Shown here piece by piece: positions 43,341 through 51,807 of a stretch of DNA of 64,000 nucleotides. A model generated the notes under the pieces. The model did not search any database. It saw only the letters and a list, made by a program, of their open reading frames with translations, and had not been told where the DNA came from. The first letter of the stretch is position 1, and each line of letters starts with the position of its first letter. The stretch is from contig CAVUCS010000001.1 of NCBI GenBank assembly GCA_963740065.1, positions 124,001 to 188,000 of the forward strand, given 5' to 3'. This DNA comes from DASVDE01 sp963740065 (GTDB taxonomy: Bacteria; Actinomycetota; Thermoleophilia; Solirubrobacterales; 70-9). A program made the translations under genes and the position numbers.

Positions 43341-44044
43341 CCCCCGCGCCCCTTCCGGACGCTGTCGTCTTCGACAACGACGGGCTCCTGCTCGACACCG
43401 AGTCCGTCTGGACTCGGGCCGAGCGGGACCTGTTCGAGCGGCGGGGGGTCGAGTTCACCGCCGCGGACAAGCGCGAGCTGATCGGCACTTCGTACGAGAT
43501 CGCCGGCGGGGTCCTGGAACGGCGGCTGGGGGAGCCGGGAGGCGCCGCCGCTCTGATGGAGGAGCTGAACGCGCTGGTCGTCGCCGAGCTCGAGCACGGG
43601 GTGGAGGCGATGGTCGGCGCACGTGAGCTGCTGGGGAAGCTGAAGGAGCGGGGGACGCCGATCGGCCTCGTCTCCAACTCGCCGCTGATCTTCGTCAAGC
43701 GCTCACTGGAGATCGTCGGCTTCGAGGACAGCTTCGACGTGGTGCTGAGCGCCCACGAAGTGGCGGCCCCCAAGCCCGCGCCCGACCCCTATCTGGAGGC
43801 CTGCCGGCGGCTGGGAGTGGAGCCGGGGCCTGCGGTCGTTGCCCTGGAGGACTCGCCGACCGGGGTCGCCGCCGCCCGCGCCGCCGGCCTGACCGTGATC
43901 GGCATCCCGTCCCTGGAGGGAATCGCGCTGGAGGAGGCGCACCACATCGCTGGGTCGCTGCTTGACGAGGTCGTTGCTCGTCACCTGGTTCTCTCCTCAG
44001 CCCGCGCAGGACGCGGCGGCGGCGAAGGACGCGCTCGCAGATAG
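43325..44044 (+). CDS. HAD-superfamily phosphatase
   Basis: The 239-residue protein, likely from the GTG at 43325 that overlaps the preceding gene, has motif I AVVFDNDGLLLDTESVW, motif II LVSNSPLIF, and motif III APKPAPDPYLEA with ALEDSPTGVAAARAAGLTVIGIP. This is the beta-phosphoglucomutase/phosphatase-like HAD group; the cap domain is helical (SYEIAGGVLERRLGEPG). The substrate is not predictable. The last 20 residues are Gly/Arg-rich and overlap the opposite-strand gene, so the real end may be slightly earlier if an indel lies near 44000. Confidence 0.8.
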   Translation: MAGEVAPAPLPDAVVFDNDGLLLDTESVWTRAERDLFERRGVEFTAADKRELIGTSYEIAGGVLERRLGEPGGAAALMEELNALVVAELEHGVEAMVGARELLGKLKERGTPIGLVSNSPLIFVKRSLEIVGFEDSFDVVLSAHEVAAPKPAPDPYLEACRRLGVEPGPAVVALEDSPTGVAAARAAGLTVIGIPSLEGIALEEAHHIAGSLLDEVVARHLVLSSARAGRGGGEGRARR

Positions 44045-44945
44045 CTTGAAGCTCTTCGACGTTGCCGAGGCTCTCATCGTCCAGGTTCCCCTTCAGCGCC
44101 TTATTCGCAGCTTCTCCGACCTCGCCTTTGCGAGCTTCGAGCGTTGCCATGTCCTCTTCGTGGTCGGAGTCCTTGAGGGCGCCGCGCAGCTCGACGAGCA
44201 GCGCCTCCAGTCCGACCCGAAGCTGTAGGGCGGCTTCGCGGGTGCGGCCGGCGTCAAGGTCGGCGCGGGCGCGCAGCAGCAGTAGCTCGCAGGCGTCCAC
44301 CTGCTCGCGGCCTCCGAGCACCGCGGCGACCCGCTCCTGAGGTCGCAGCTCCTTGGCTTGTCGCAATCGCTTTGACCCGGCGCCGCCTCGCACGTCGACC
44401 TCAAAGGCCGCGGAAAAGCCGCCGGAGGCGACCTCCTCGCCGCTGCCGTAGCCGACCCGGGCGGCCGTCGCCCGACCCACGTTGAGGTCATGGACGTGGG
44501 GGTCGCCGCCGGCGGCCGCGTGGGCGTACAGCGCCCGGTTGAGCAAGCCGACTCCCTCGATGATGACCGCGGCAAGGGCTTCCTCATCCTTCAGCGTGCG
44601 GTCGAGCCAGCTTGCCGCCTCCTCCTCGGAGTCAAAGGGCGCGAACGCTCGCACCGCCGTCACCCGGGCGAGCGGCAATTGAGAGGGTTCGATGCCCGGC
44701 TCAACGGAGCGGGCACGGCGTCGGCGGCGAGAGGGAGGCGCCGGCGCTCCCAGCGTCTCAAGAACGAGCACGCTCTCGGCGCCGTCGGGTTCACCCTCCC
44801 GCACCAGGTAACGGCCGTCATCGACGGCGAGGGCGCCGGGGAACTCGAACTGCGCGAATCCGAAGAGCTGAATTAGCGCTCGGGCGAGTGGACTTGCACC
44901 CGCGGGTTGTCGATTTCGTTGAGCCGGTCGCTCAGTCGCAGCCAC
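43981..44945 (-). CDS. Conserved hypothetical protein, helical C-terminus
   Basis: The conserved part reads LIQLFGFAQFEFPGALAVDDGRYLVREG, VLVLETLGAPAPPSRRRRRARSVE, VTAVRAFAPFDSEEEAASWLD, AVIIEGVGLLNRALYAHAAAGGDPHVHDL and a long helical part LRPQERVAAVLGGREQVDACELLLLRARADLDAGRTREAALQLRVGLEALL ... NVEELQAICERVLRRRR. No family recognised. The start is unclear: the frame opens at 44945 inside the end of the cell-wall hydrolase gene, but no good start is nearer the conserved part. The frame stays open beyond 43981; I end it at the TGA reached after a probable indel in the CG-rich run near 44015. Confidence 0.5.
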
Positions 44946-47107
44946 TGGTCCGGTCTCAACAGCTGCACGAACTGTGGCTCGGCGCCATTGGCGCTGTAGT
45001 AGGGCTGCCAGCCGATGTGGACGTGATCGTTGTGATCGGGCAGCGGGAAGCTTGGGCCGCCCAGGTCCTCCAGGGAGATCAGCTCCTCCGGGGCCATCGT
45101 CCCCTGCAGGCGCAGGACCTCTCTGAGCAGGTCATCGGTCACCGACCCTGGTCCCTGGTGTCCGATCACCGGGATGCCGTTGATCACCGCGATGTCGACC
45201 GCGTTGCCGGAGCTGTGGTTGGAGACGTTGCCGCTCGCGGTGTAGAAGCCGTGGCCACACTTCAACGAAGTGATCGTCAGGTCGTAGCCCTTCTCGGCCA
45301 GGTACTCCAGGGTGGCGAGGACGCGACGGTCGATCTGGCCCGAGGCGATGTCGGTGCGCCCGCAGTCGTAGATGTCGAGGCGATCGTCGGCGAGGACGCG
45401 ACGCTGCAGCGCTTCCTTGGAGAGCAGTAGGACGCCGGCGCTGCCGAGCTTGCGGGCGAATGGGTTCTTGCCCTCGGCCCGGTAGATGGCGGTCGCTTCG
45501 AGCAGCTTCCAGCCGTCGAGGATCGGCTTCGGGTCGATCCGCGGCGCTCCCCGCCCGGCCGGGCGGATCGAGAAGTTGATGTGGGGGTCGAGCCCGTTCT
45601 CGGCGGCGCCGACTCGGCCCAGCACCGTCCCGGCTATAACCTTCGACCCGACCTTGAGGCTTCCGTCGGCGCCGACCGAAGCCGCGTAGTCGACCTGCTC
45701 GGTCGGGGCGGGCTCGCCGTCGCCCTCGACTCGCCCCGGCAGCGCCCGCAGGCGGGGCCGGATGTTCTGGGTGTCGACCGGGATCTGCTGTTCCTTCCCG
45801 GTCGGCATCACGACGGTGCGGCCTTCGCGAACGATCGAGCCGAGCTGCGCGTAGGTGTAGCTGTTGCCGTAAGCGTCCTGGAGGACGACGAAGCGGCCCA
45901 GCTTCTCCGAGTTGCCCATCTTCTCGATCGTGCCGTCGTTGACGGCGACGACCGGGGCGTCTTCGGCGGCGAAGATGTTGATGCCGCGCCGGGTGGGGGA
46001 GGAGGAGATCACCTCGGCGGCGTTGCCGTACTTCTCGCGCTCATCCGGCGTGGCCCGCTTCAGCGCCTCGCGAGTGGCGAGGTCGTCGGCGTAGCGGGCG
46101 TCGGCGGCGATCGGGAAGTGCGCCCCCTCGGTCAGGCCGGTCAGAGAGCCGACCAGATCGGACGGCAGCTTGCCGTAGGCCCGAGCGTAGGTGAGCACCT
46201 CCTGCACGTACCAGTCGGCGTGGTTGTAGGCGAAGATCGCGTCGTAGAGGTTCTCGCTGCCGCCGGCGACTCTGAGGTAGTGGGCGGCGGCGCAGATCGC
46301 GTCGACCGGGTTGTAGGGGTCCTTGCGGCCGTCGCCATTGGCGTCGAGCCCGTACATCTCCCAACTGGAAGGTATGAACTGCATCCAGCCGACGGCGCCG
46401 GCGCTGGAGACGTTCAGGTTGGTGCCGAAGCCGGTCTCGATTTTGTTGATCGAGGCGAGGACCTCCCAGGGGATCCCGTATTCGGTGCCGCAGGCCTGGT
46501 AGATCGGCAGCAGGAAGGGTGGGATCTCAAAGGAGTCGATGACGAAGTTGGGGACGCCGACCGGCGTCGGCCCGAATGGGGCGATCGTCGCGGTCGGGTT
46601 GTCGGGGGTTGGGGAGCCGCCGTCGGCGAACTCGGACCCTCCGCTGGCGGTCTTCTGGGGCTGCGTGCCGCCGGTCGCCGCGGGGGCGCTGATGGCGCCG
46701 TCGGCGCCGGCGCCGCCACCGAGGCTTTGGTTTTGAACCACCCCGCCGTTGCCGCCGCCGGCGTCAGCCGCGTCGAGCGAATCCCCGCTCTCGAAGTTCT
46801 TGCTTCTGTTCGGCGCCACAGCGGGCTTGTTCCCATTCGACGCCGGGGTCGCGGTGGGCGCCTCGCTGGTTCCCTTCGGGTCGTTCGCGCAGTCTGGATC
46901 GAGGAGGTCGATCAGCCCGTCTCTGTCGTCGTCCACGCCGTTGGAGCAGACGGGCGTCTTAGCGGAGGGCAGGGCGGTAACGGCGCTCTGCGTCGTCAGC
47001 CCGGCTACCTCGCCCGATCCCGGCTCCGCGCCGGCCATGCCGACGCCGAACGCGGTCGCGCCCATAAACCCTGCAAGTGCGATGGTCAGTGCGAGCTTTT
47101 TTCTCAT
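44873..47107 (-). CDS. Exported three-domain cell-wall hydrolase (SLT - LytM-like - M15-like)
   Basis: The 744-residue protein starts MRKKLALTIALAGFMGATAFGVGMAGAEP, a clear signal peptide. Residues 50-75 (CSNGVDDDRDGLIDLLDPDC) form a calcium-type Asp-rich loop, and 80-190 is a low-complexity linker. The lytic transglycosylase domain has EYGIPWEVLASINKIETGFG (catalytic Glu) and SSAGAVGWMQFIPSSW with AYNHADWYVQEV. Next is a LytM/M23-like part (VVAVNDGTIEKMG, YGNSYTYAQLG, DPHINFSIRPAG) with an incomplete zinc set. The C-terminal part has SNHSSGNAVDIA and DHNDHVHIGW, the H...D...H pattern of VanY/M15 peptidases. It probably splits peptidoglycan glycan and peptides during growth. Confidence 0.85.
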   Translation of the reverse strand: MRKKLALTIALAGFMGATAFGVGMAGAEPGSGEVAGLTTQSAVTALPSAKTPVCSNGVDDDRDGLIDLLDPDCANDPKGTSEAPTATPASNGNKPAVAPNRSKNFESGDSLDAADAGGGNGGVVQNQSLGGGAGADGAISAPAATGGTQPQKTASGGSEFADGGSPTPDNPTATIAPFGPTPVGVPNFVIDSFEIPPFLLPIYQACGTEYGIPWEVLASINKIETGFGTNLNVSSAGAVGWMQFIPSSWEMYGLDANGDGRKDPYNPVDAICAAAHYLRVAGGSENLYDAIFAYNHADWYVQEVLTYARAYGKLPSDLVGSLTGLTEGAHFPIAADARYADDLATREALKRATPDEREKYGNAAEVISSSPTRRGINIFAAEDAPVVAVNDGTIEKMGNSEKLGRFVVLQDAYGNSYTYAQLGSIVREGRTVVMPTGKEQQIPVDTQNIRPRLRALPGRVEGDGEPAPTEQVDYAASVGADGSLKVGSKVIAGTVLGRVGAAENGLDPHINFSIRPAGRGAPRIDPKPILDGWKLLEATAIYRAEGKNPFARKLGSAGVLLLSKEALQRRVLADDRLDIYDCGRTDIASGQIDRRVLATLEYLAEKGYDLTITSLKCGHGFYTASGNVSNHSSGNAVDIAVINGIPVIGHQGPGSVTDDLLREVLRLQGTMAPEELISLEDLGGPSFPLPDHNDHVHIGWQPYYSANGAEPQFVQLLRPDQWLRLSDRLNEIDNPRVQVHSPER

Positions 47108-47150
47108 CCGACGCGCCTCAGTAACCCAATCGCCAAGCTACTGACTCGCA

Positions 47151-47181
47151 GGGGGGTCCGCAATGGCGCGAACCGCCCCCC
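47151..47181 (-). other. GC-rich hairpin in the leader of the cell-wall hydrolase gene
   Basis: Six G residues at 47151-47156 pair with six C residues at 47176-47181, with further partial pairing inside. It is 44-74 bases upstream of the hydrolase start. Cell-wall hydrolase leaders in actinobacteria often carry c-di-AMP riboswitches, but I could not align this leader to that class. The region 47108-47264 has no gene. Confidence 0.3.
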
Positions 47182-47264
47182 AACAAGGCCTTAATCAAGG
47201 TTTCCTCCATAGCGACGGGGCGGAGGATTTCAGGCGCTCCGGATGGGGTGGTTAAGCTGGTGTA

Positions 47265-47621
47265 ATGAGCACCGAGCAGGAGGATCTGGACGGGCTGCGG
47301 ACGCGCGGCGAGCAGGCGCTTGGCGAGCTGGCCCAGGCGCTGGTTGACAGCCCGATGCTGGAGAACGCCCTTTCCGCCGCTTTCGGCGCCCGCGAGAAGG
47401 CGGTCGAAGCCCAGCAGGCGGCGATGAACGCCCTCAACTTGCCCTCGGCGACCGACGTGGAGCGGCTCGAGCGCCGGCTGCGGTCCTTCTCGCAGCGGCT
47501 GGAAGAGGTCGAAGAGCTGATCGACGAGGTCGCTCGCGACATCGCTGAGGTTCGCCGCAAGTTGGCCAGAGCCGAGCCAGAAAAGCCGCCTCAAAAAGCA
47601 AAGCCTAACCCTCGACTTTAG
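47265..47621 (+). CDS. Small coiled-coil protein, phasin-like
   Basis: A 118-residue, almost entirely helical protein: MSTEQEDLDGLRTRGEQALGELAQALVDSPMLENALSAAFGAREKAVEAQQAAMNALNLPSATDVERLERRLRSFSQRLEEVEELIDEVARDIAEVRRKLARAEP, ending in a Pro/Lys tail. The segment NLPSATDVERLERRLRSFSQRLE resembles the conserved stretch of PhaF/PhaI-type granule-associated proteins. Function is uncertain: phasin-like or a structural coiled coil. It is divergent from the cell-wall hydrolase and its stop overlaps the nucleoside phosphorylase end. Confidence 0.6.
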   Translation: MSTEQEDLDGLRTRGEQALGELAQALVDSPMLENALSAAFGAREKAVEAQQAAMNALNLPSATDVERLERRLRSFSQRLEEVEELIDEVARDIAEVRRKLARAEPEKPPQKAKPNPRL

Positions 47622-48247
47622 GTTGAGAGTATGCGGGCGGCGGCCTGTCCGGCCCGCTTCGCGGCCGCTTCGAGGACGTCGTCGGCGATCCGTTCGCCGC
47701 CGGCCGATCTTTCGACGATAAGGACCGCCGCGACCGCGATCCCGAGGTCTCTTCCCCGGGCCAAAACGGTTGCCGTCTGCATATCGGCGGCGGCGACTCC
47801 GAGCGGGGGGTCGGCGCCCGGATCGTCGAGGCTTGCCACTCGTTCCGCCTCAGCGATACCCAACTCGCGCTCCAGCCCCTGCGTCAGCCCGGGGTCCGGA
47901 TGCGCCGGCTCGCCGGCCCGGAGGGCCTCGCCGACCAGGATCGCGACGCCCGGCTCCCGGCCCGGCTCCACCGCGGCGCAGGTCCCGACTCGGATCGCCC
48001 GCCGAACCCCCAGTTTCGCCAGGTCGGCGAGCACCAACGCGGCGCTCGGCCCGCCCATCCCGGTCGACTGAATCGTCAGGTCATTCCCCGCCGCCGTCAC
48101 GCCCGAGTACCCCCATAGCCCCCGCGCGTGGTTGCTCATCTTCGGTTCCTCCAGCAGCTCCTGGGCCAGCATCAGCGCTCGCCCAGGGTCGCCGACCAGC
48201 ACCGCGTCGGCGGCGATCGGGGCGGTTGGGCGAAGGCGCGTGGGCAT
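47618..48247 (-). CDS. Nucleoside phosphorylase-family protein (PNP/UDP type)
   Basis: A 209-residue protein from the ATG at 48245-48247: MPTRLRPTAPIAADAVLVGDPGRALMLAQELLEEPKMSNHARGLWGYSG. VLVGDPGRA and STGMGGPSAALVLADLAKLGVRRAIRVGTCAA are the phosphate- and ribose-binding motifs of purine/uridine phosphorylases. The late part (ASLDDPGADPPLGVAAADMQTATVLARGRDLGIAVAAVLIV) carries the D/E-M-Q segment in place of the usual EMEAA. It splits nucleosides with phosphate in salvage. The family is usually about 235-260 residues, so it is short. Confidence 0.75.
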   Translation of the reverse strand: MPTRLRPTAPIAADAVLVGDPGRALMLAQELLEEPKMSNHARGLWGYSGVTAAGNDLTIQSTGMGGPSAALVLADLAKLGVRRAIRVGTCAAVEPGREPGVAILVGEALRAGEPAHPDPGLTQGLERELGIAEAERVASLDDPGADPPLGVAAADMQTATVLARGRDLGIAVAAVLIVERSAGGERIADDVLEAAAKRAGQAAARILST

Positions 48248-48424
48248 GGGGGGCGCCCATCTTGCCACTCGTGAGAAACGCCCCGGCCGGATTTGCTCCA
48301 CCCGTCCAAACACATCCCACCGGCCCATCCATACCTTGGCTCGCGATTGCCAACAGTCCCGCACAGGGGCTTCAACAAACCGCGACCGCCGGGGCGTGCT
48401 CCGGCGGGCAAGGAGGGAGTTCAG

Positions 48425-49906
48425 ATGAGAAAGAAGGTGGGCCTCGCCGTCGCGCTGACGGCCCTAGCCTCCCTGATAGTTCCAGGGGTGGCTTCTGCTG
48501 AGAGCTTGAGCGACGTGGTCGCTGCCAAGTCGGTTGAGTTGGACATGGTCTGGGTCGCGGTTGCGACCGTTCTGGTCTTCTTGATGCAGGCCGGATTCAT
48601 GTTCCTCGAGATCGGCTTCTCCCGGCAGAAGAACGCAGGCACGGGGGTGGCGAAGATTCTCATCAACCTCGCGATCTGCACCATCGCCTGGTGGGCTGTC
48701 GGCTACGGGATCAACAGCGGCGGTAACGATTTCTTCGGGACAAGTGGGTTCTTCTTCCACTTCGACCAAACAATCGGAAGCGGCGCTGACGCATTCAATG
48801 TGACGGGCCCCGACGCGATGTTGATGCTCTACGGGCTCGCCTTCTGCGCCGTTTCGCTGGCGATCGTTTGGGGCACGACCCTGGAGCGGATCAAGTTCGG
48901 CGCCTATGTGATCTACGCGATCGTCTTCGGCGCGGTGATTTACCCGCTGGTGGCGCACGCGGTTTGGGGTGGCGGCCTGCTGTCTGACATCGGCGGCAAG
49001 CCGGTGATGGACTTCGCCGGCTCCTCGGTGGTGCACCTCACCGGTGCGGTCGGGGCATTTGCCGCGTTGCTCTTGCTCGGCGCTCGTCGCGGCAAGTACG
49101 ACGCCGACGGCAACCCGCGGGTGATCCCGGGGCACTCGATGCCGCTGGTCGGCCTCGGCGTGATCATCCTCTGGATCGGCTGGTTCGGCTTCAACGGAGG
49201 CTCGACCTTCGAGACGGCCGGCTCGTTCTTCGGCGAGGTCATGCTGAACACCCAGCTCGCCGCCGCCGCCGGTGTGATCGGCGCTTCGCTCGCCGTTTAC
49301 CTGAAAAGCCGAACGCTGGACGTCGGCATGGCCGGCAATGGCGCGATCGCCGGCCTGGTCGGCATCACCGCCCCGTCCGGCTTCGTCGAGTACTGGGCGG
49401 CGCCGATCATCGGGTTCATCGCCGGCCTGCTGGTTGTCTACGCCGTGTTGGCAATCGACCGGCTCCTCGACGACCCGGTCGGCGCTCTCTCCGCGCACGG
49501 CCTGGCGGGGATCTGGGGCACCCTCTCGGTGGGGATCTTCGGATCCGCCCGTTTGGTCAGCGACGGCGCGTCAGCCGGCGTTTGGTACTCGGTGTTCGGG
49601 GATGTCCCGTTCAGCCAGTCGCTTGGTCAGCTAGGCGTTCAAGGCCTGGCCGTCCTGTTCACGTTTGTGGTGGTGTTCGCAATCTCATACGTCACCTTCG
49701 CGATCGTGAAATCGACGATTGGGTTGCGGGTCTCCGAAGAAGAGGAAGAGGCTGGGCTGGACATCAGCTCGCACGGCATGTACGGGTATCCGGAGCAGTT
49801 CATTCCACAGCCGGAGTACTCGACTGGATTGCCGGGCACGCTGGCACCCCCTTCGGGAGCGCCAGTTGCCTCACCCGCGCAAATGACAGCCACCGACCCG
49901 CGATAG
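48425..49906 (+). CDS. amt: Ammonium transporter Amt
   Basis: A 493-residue channel. The ATG at 48425 follows AAGGAGGGAGTTCAG, and MRKKVGLAVALTALASLIVPGVASAE is a signal-like first segment. Eleven membrane helices follow, with VFLMQAGFMFLEIGFSRQKN, DFAGSSVVHLTGAVGAFAALLLLGARRGKYD (the signature with the first pore His region), WIGWFGFNGGSTF and GLAGIWGTLSVGIFG. The C-terminal cytoplasmic tail (EEEEEAGLDISSHGMYGYPEQF) is where PII binds. The PII gene glnB starts 14 bases downstream, the standard amt-glnB/K operon: uptake is blocked when nitrogen is plentiful. Upstream 48248-48424 has no gene and no motif I can name. Confidence 0.95.
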   Translation: MRKKVGLAVALTALASLIVPGVASAESLSDVVAAKSVELDMVWVAVATVLVFLMQAGFMFLEIGFSRQKNAGTGVAKILINLAICTIAWWAVGYGINSGGNDFFGTSGFFFHFDQTIGSGADAFNVTGPDAMLMLYGLAFCAVSLAIVWGTTLERIKFGAYVIYAIVFGAVIYPLVAHAVWGGGLLSDIGGKPVMDFAGSSVVHLTGAVGAFAALLLLGARRGKYDADGNPRVIPGHSMPLVGLGVIILWIGWFGFNGGSTFETAGSFFGEVMLNTQLAAAAGVIGASLAVYLKSRTLDVGMAGNGAIAGLVGITAPSGFVEYWAAPIIGFIAGLLVVYAVLAIDRLLDDPVGALSAHGLAGIWGTLSVGIFGSARLVSDGASAGVWYSVFGDVPFSQSLGQLGVQGLAVLFTFVVVFAISYVTFAIVKSTIGLRVSEEEEEAGLDISSHGMYGYPEQFIPQPEYSTGLPGTLAPPSGAPVASPAQMTATDPR

Positions 49907-49920
49907 GAGGATCGAGCGCA

Positions 49921-50288
49921 TGAAGAAGATAGAAGCGTTCATCCGTCACGAGGCGTTCGAGCCGATCCGGGCCGAGTTGCTCGACAAGGGGTTTCCCTCC
50001 CTGTCGATCATCGAGGCCAAGGGGTCCGGTCGCCAGAAGGGGATAGTCGAGAAATACCGCGGCTCGACCCTCACCGTCAACGTCCGGCCGAAACTGAAGC
50101 TGGAGGTTGTGGTGGAAGACAAAGACAAGGGTCTCGTCGTCGAAACGATCCTCAAGCATGCCCGTACGGGCGAGGTCGGCGACGGCAAGATTTTCGTCAT
50201 CCCGGTGGAGGAGGCGGTTCGCATCCGCACCGGCGAAGGCGGAGAGCCGGTGCTGCAGGCTCACTCCGAGGAGGAGATGCCTGCATAA
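49921..50288 (+). CDS. glnB: PII nitrogen regulator without the T-loop tyrosine 51
   Basis: A 122-residue PII protein, MKKIEAFIRHEAFEPIRAELLDKGFPSLSIIEAKGSGRQKG. The T-loop reads IVEKYRGSTLTVNVRPKLKLEV: Tyr46 is kept, but Tyr51, the residue uridylylated or adenylylated in E. coli and Streptomyces/Corynebacterium, is replaced (RGSTL instead of RGAEY). Ser49 in RGS, the phosphorylated residue of cyanobacterial PII, is present. The B-loop TGEVGDGKIFVIPVEEAVRIRTGEGG is normal, so ATP/ADP and 2-oxoglutarate binding should persist. It likely gates Amt by effector binding alone. AGGAGG precedes the ATG. Confidence 0.9.
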
Positions 50289-50292
50289 CCCT

Positions 50293-50405
50293 GGGGCCCG
50301 TCCGGCGGGGGTTCCGCTTAACTTTTTCGAGTCGCGTCTCCGGCTGTACCGCGAGCCGCTGAAGCGAAAAAGTACAAGACGCTCCACCCCTACCGGACGG
50401 GCCCT
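50293..50405. repeat. 115-bp hairpin repeat family, copy A (after glnB)
   Basis: Outer arms GGGCCCGTCCGG (50294-50305) and CCGGACGGGCCC (50393-50404) are exact complements. Inside is the conserved core: GGGGTTCCGCTTAACTTTTT on the left and AAAAAGTACAAGACGCT then CCACCCC on the right, which also pair in most positions. It starts 4 bases after the glnB stop. Confidence 0.85.
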
Positions 50406-50457
50406 CTACCTACCGCGAGTGCGCTCGTCGGCCTCGATGTCTAGCCTCGATCTATAG

Positions 50458-51645
50458 ATGGCTGACGAGCGCATATCGCTAAGTGAGGCGGCGCGCCGTT
50501 CTGGCGTGTCGCCTTCTACCTTGAAGCGCTGGGCGGAGGAGAAGATCGTCCCGGTGCGCCGGGGACGGTGGACGGCGACCGCCGCCGCGCAGGCTCGGGT
50601 CGTCGCCCGCATGCGAGAGCGGGGCCACTCCCTGGCGGACCTGAAGCGGGCCGGTCGCGAAGGTCGCCTCGCCTCAGGCTTCGTCGAAGAGCTGATCCCG
50701 GCGCCGGAAACGCAGCTGACCGTGGAGGACGTGGGCCGCGAGACCGGCCTCGAGCCGGAACTGATCGACCGCATCCTCGGCATTCTCGGAACGCCCACCG
50801 GCCGTGAGCGGGCGCTTACTCCCGGTGACGTCGCCGCCCTTCGCCATTGCGCCCGCGTCCTCGCCGCCGGCTTCCCCCTGGCCGCCTTCCTGCAGTTGGT
50901 CCGCGTCTACGCGCAGTCGATGCGCCGGATCGCCGACGCGGAGGTGCGCCTTTTCCACCTCTATGTGCACGAGCCGATGATCCGCGACGCCATTCCCGAA
51001 CTGGAAATGGCAGCGGAGATGGGAGAGCTGGCGGGTGACATCCTGCCGCTGGCGGCGCCGCTGACCGAGTACCTGCACACCCGCTACCTGCGCTTCTTCA
51101 TGGAGCAGGACGTGGTCGGACATATGGAGACGGACTTCGGCTCAATGGCCGGCGAGCTGGGCCAGGTGACGATCGCTCTCTGCTTCATCGATATCACCGG
51201 CTTTACTCGCTTCACCGAGGAGGAGGGGGACCTCGAAGCGCTGGATCTGGTCGAGCACTTCGTTGAGACGGTGGAAGCGACCATGCCGCCGGAGGCGACG
51301 ATCGTGAAGACGATCGGCGACGAGGTGATGGTCGTCTCCCCGGACGCCGCCACGCTGACCGAGTGGGCGGCGGAGTTCCTCAAACGCTTCCCCGAGCGCC
51401 CTCGGCCGCGGGTCGGTATCCACTGCGGCGAAGCGGTCTACCGCGACGGCGACTACTTCGGCGGCCAGGTCAATCTTGCTCACCGAGTGGTCAGCAGCGC
51501 TCAGGCCGGTGAGCTGCTCGTCACCGACCGAGTCGTCGGGGCGATCGAGGACCGCGAGGGGCTGGTCTTTGACCCGATCGGGGAGGTCAACCTCAAGGGG
51601 TTCCCGGTGCCGACGCCCCTTTTCGTGGTGCGCAGCGGCGAGTGA
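50458..51645 (+). CDS. MerR-HTH / class III adenylate cyclase fusion
   Basis: A 395-residue protein. Residues 1-60 are a MerR-type winged helix (ISLSEAARRSGVSPSTLKRWAEEKIVPVRRGRW), followed by a helical middle part (TVEDVGRETGLEPELIDRILGILGTP, residues 80-235) like the regulatory region of actinobacterial cyclases. The C-terminal class III cyclase starts near residue 240: CFIDITGFTRFTEEEGD (first metal Asp), IVKTIGDEVMVVS (substrate Lys and second metal Asp), GIHCGEAVYRDGDYFGGQVNLAHRVVSSAQAGELLVT (transition-state Asn and Arg). A complete catalytic set means it should make cAMP. A DNA-binding head joined to a cyclase is unusual. Confidence 0.85.
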   Translation: MADERISLSEAARRSGVSPSTLKRWAEEKIVPVRRGRWTATAAAQARVVARMRERGHSLADLKRAGREGRLASGFVEELIPAPETQLTVEDVGRETGLEPELIDRILGILGTPTGRERALTPGDVAALRHCARVLAAGFPLAAFLQLVRVYAQSMRRIADAEVRLFHLYVHEPMIRDAIPELEMAAEMGELAGDILPLAAPLTEYLHTRYLRFFMEQDVVGHMETDFGSMAGELGQVTIALCFIDITGFTRFTEEEGDLEALDLVEHFVETVEATMPPEATIVKTIGDEVMVVSPDAATLTEWAAEFLKRFPERPRPRVGIHCGEAVYRDGDYFGGQVNLAHRVVSSAQAGELLVTDRVVGAIEDREGLVFDPIGEVNLKGFPVPTPLFVVRSGE

Positions 51646-51757
51646 GGGGCCATCCCGGTAGGGGTTCCGCTTAACTTTTTTGAGGATCGTCTGCGGTCTC
51701 CCGTGAGCGCCACAAGCAAAAAAGTACAAGACGCTCCACCCCTACCGGGATGGCCCC
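51646..51757. repeat. 115-bp hairpin repeat family, copy B (after the cyclase)
   Basis: A 19-base arm (51646-51664, GGGGCCATCCCGGTAGGGG) is the exact complement of 51739-51757. Inside is the same core as copy A (CCGCTTAACTTTTTT and AAAAAAGTACAAGACGCTCC). It begins at the base after the cyclase stop codon. Confidence 0.9.
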
Positions 51758-51807
51758 TGAGAGCGTCTTAGACTTGCTCCTTATATATGGAGCGTGGCGT
51801 TGACACC

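Noticed and set aside
47108..47264. c-di-AMP (ydaO-type) riboswitch before the cell-wall hydrolase gene
   Set aside because: Expected from family knowledge, but I could not place the conserved blocks in the leader; only a G6/C6 hairpin is visible.
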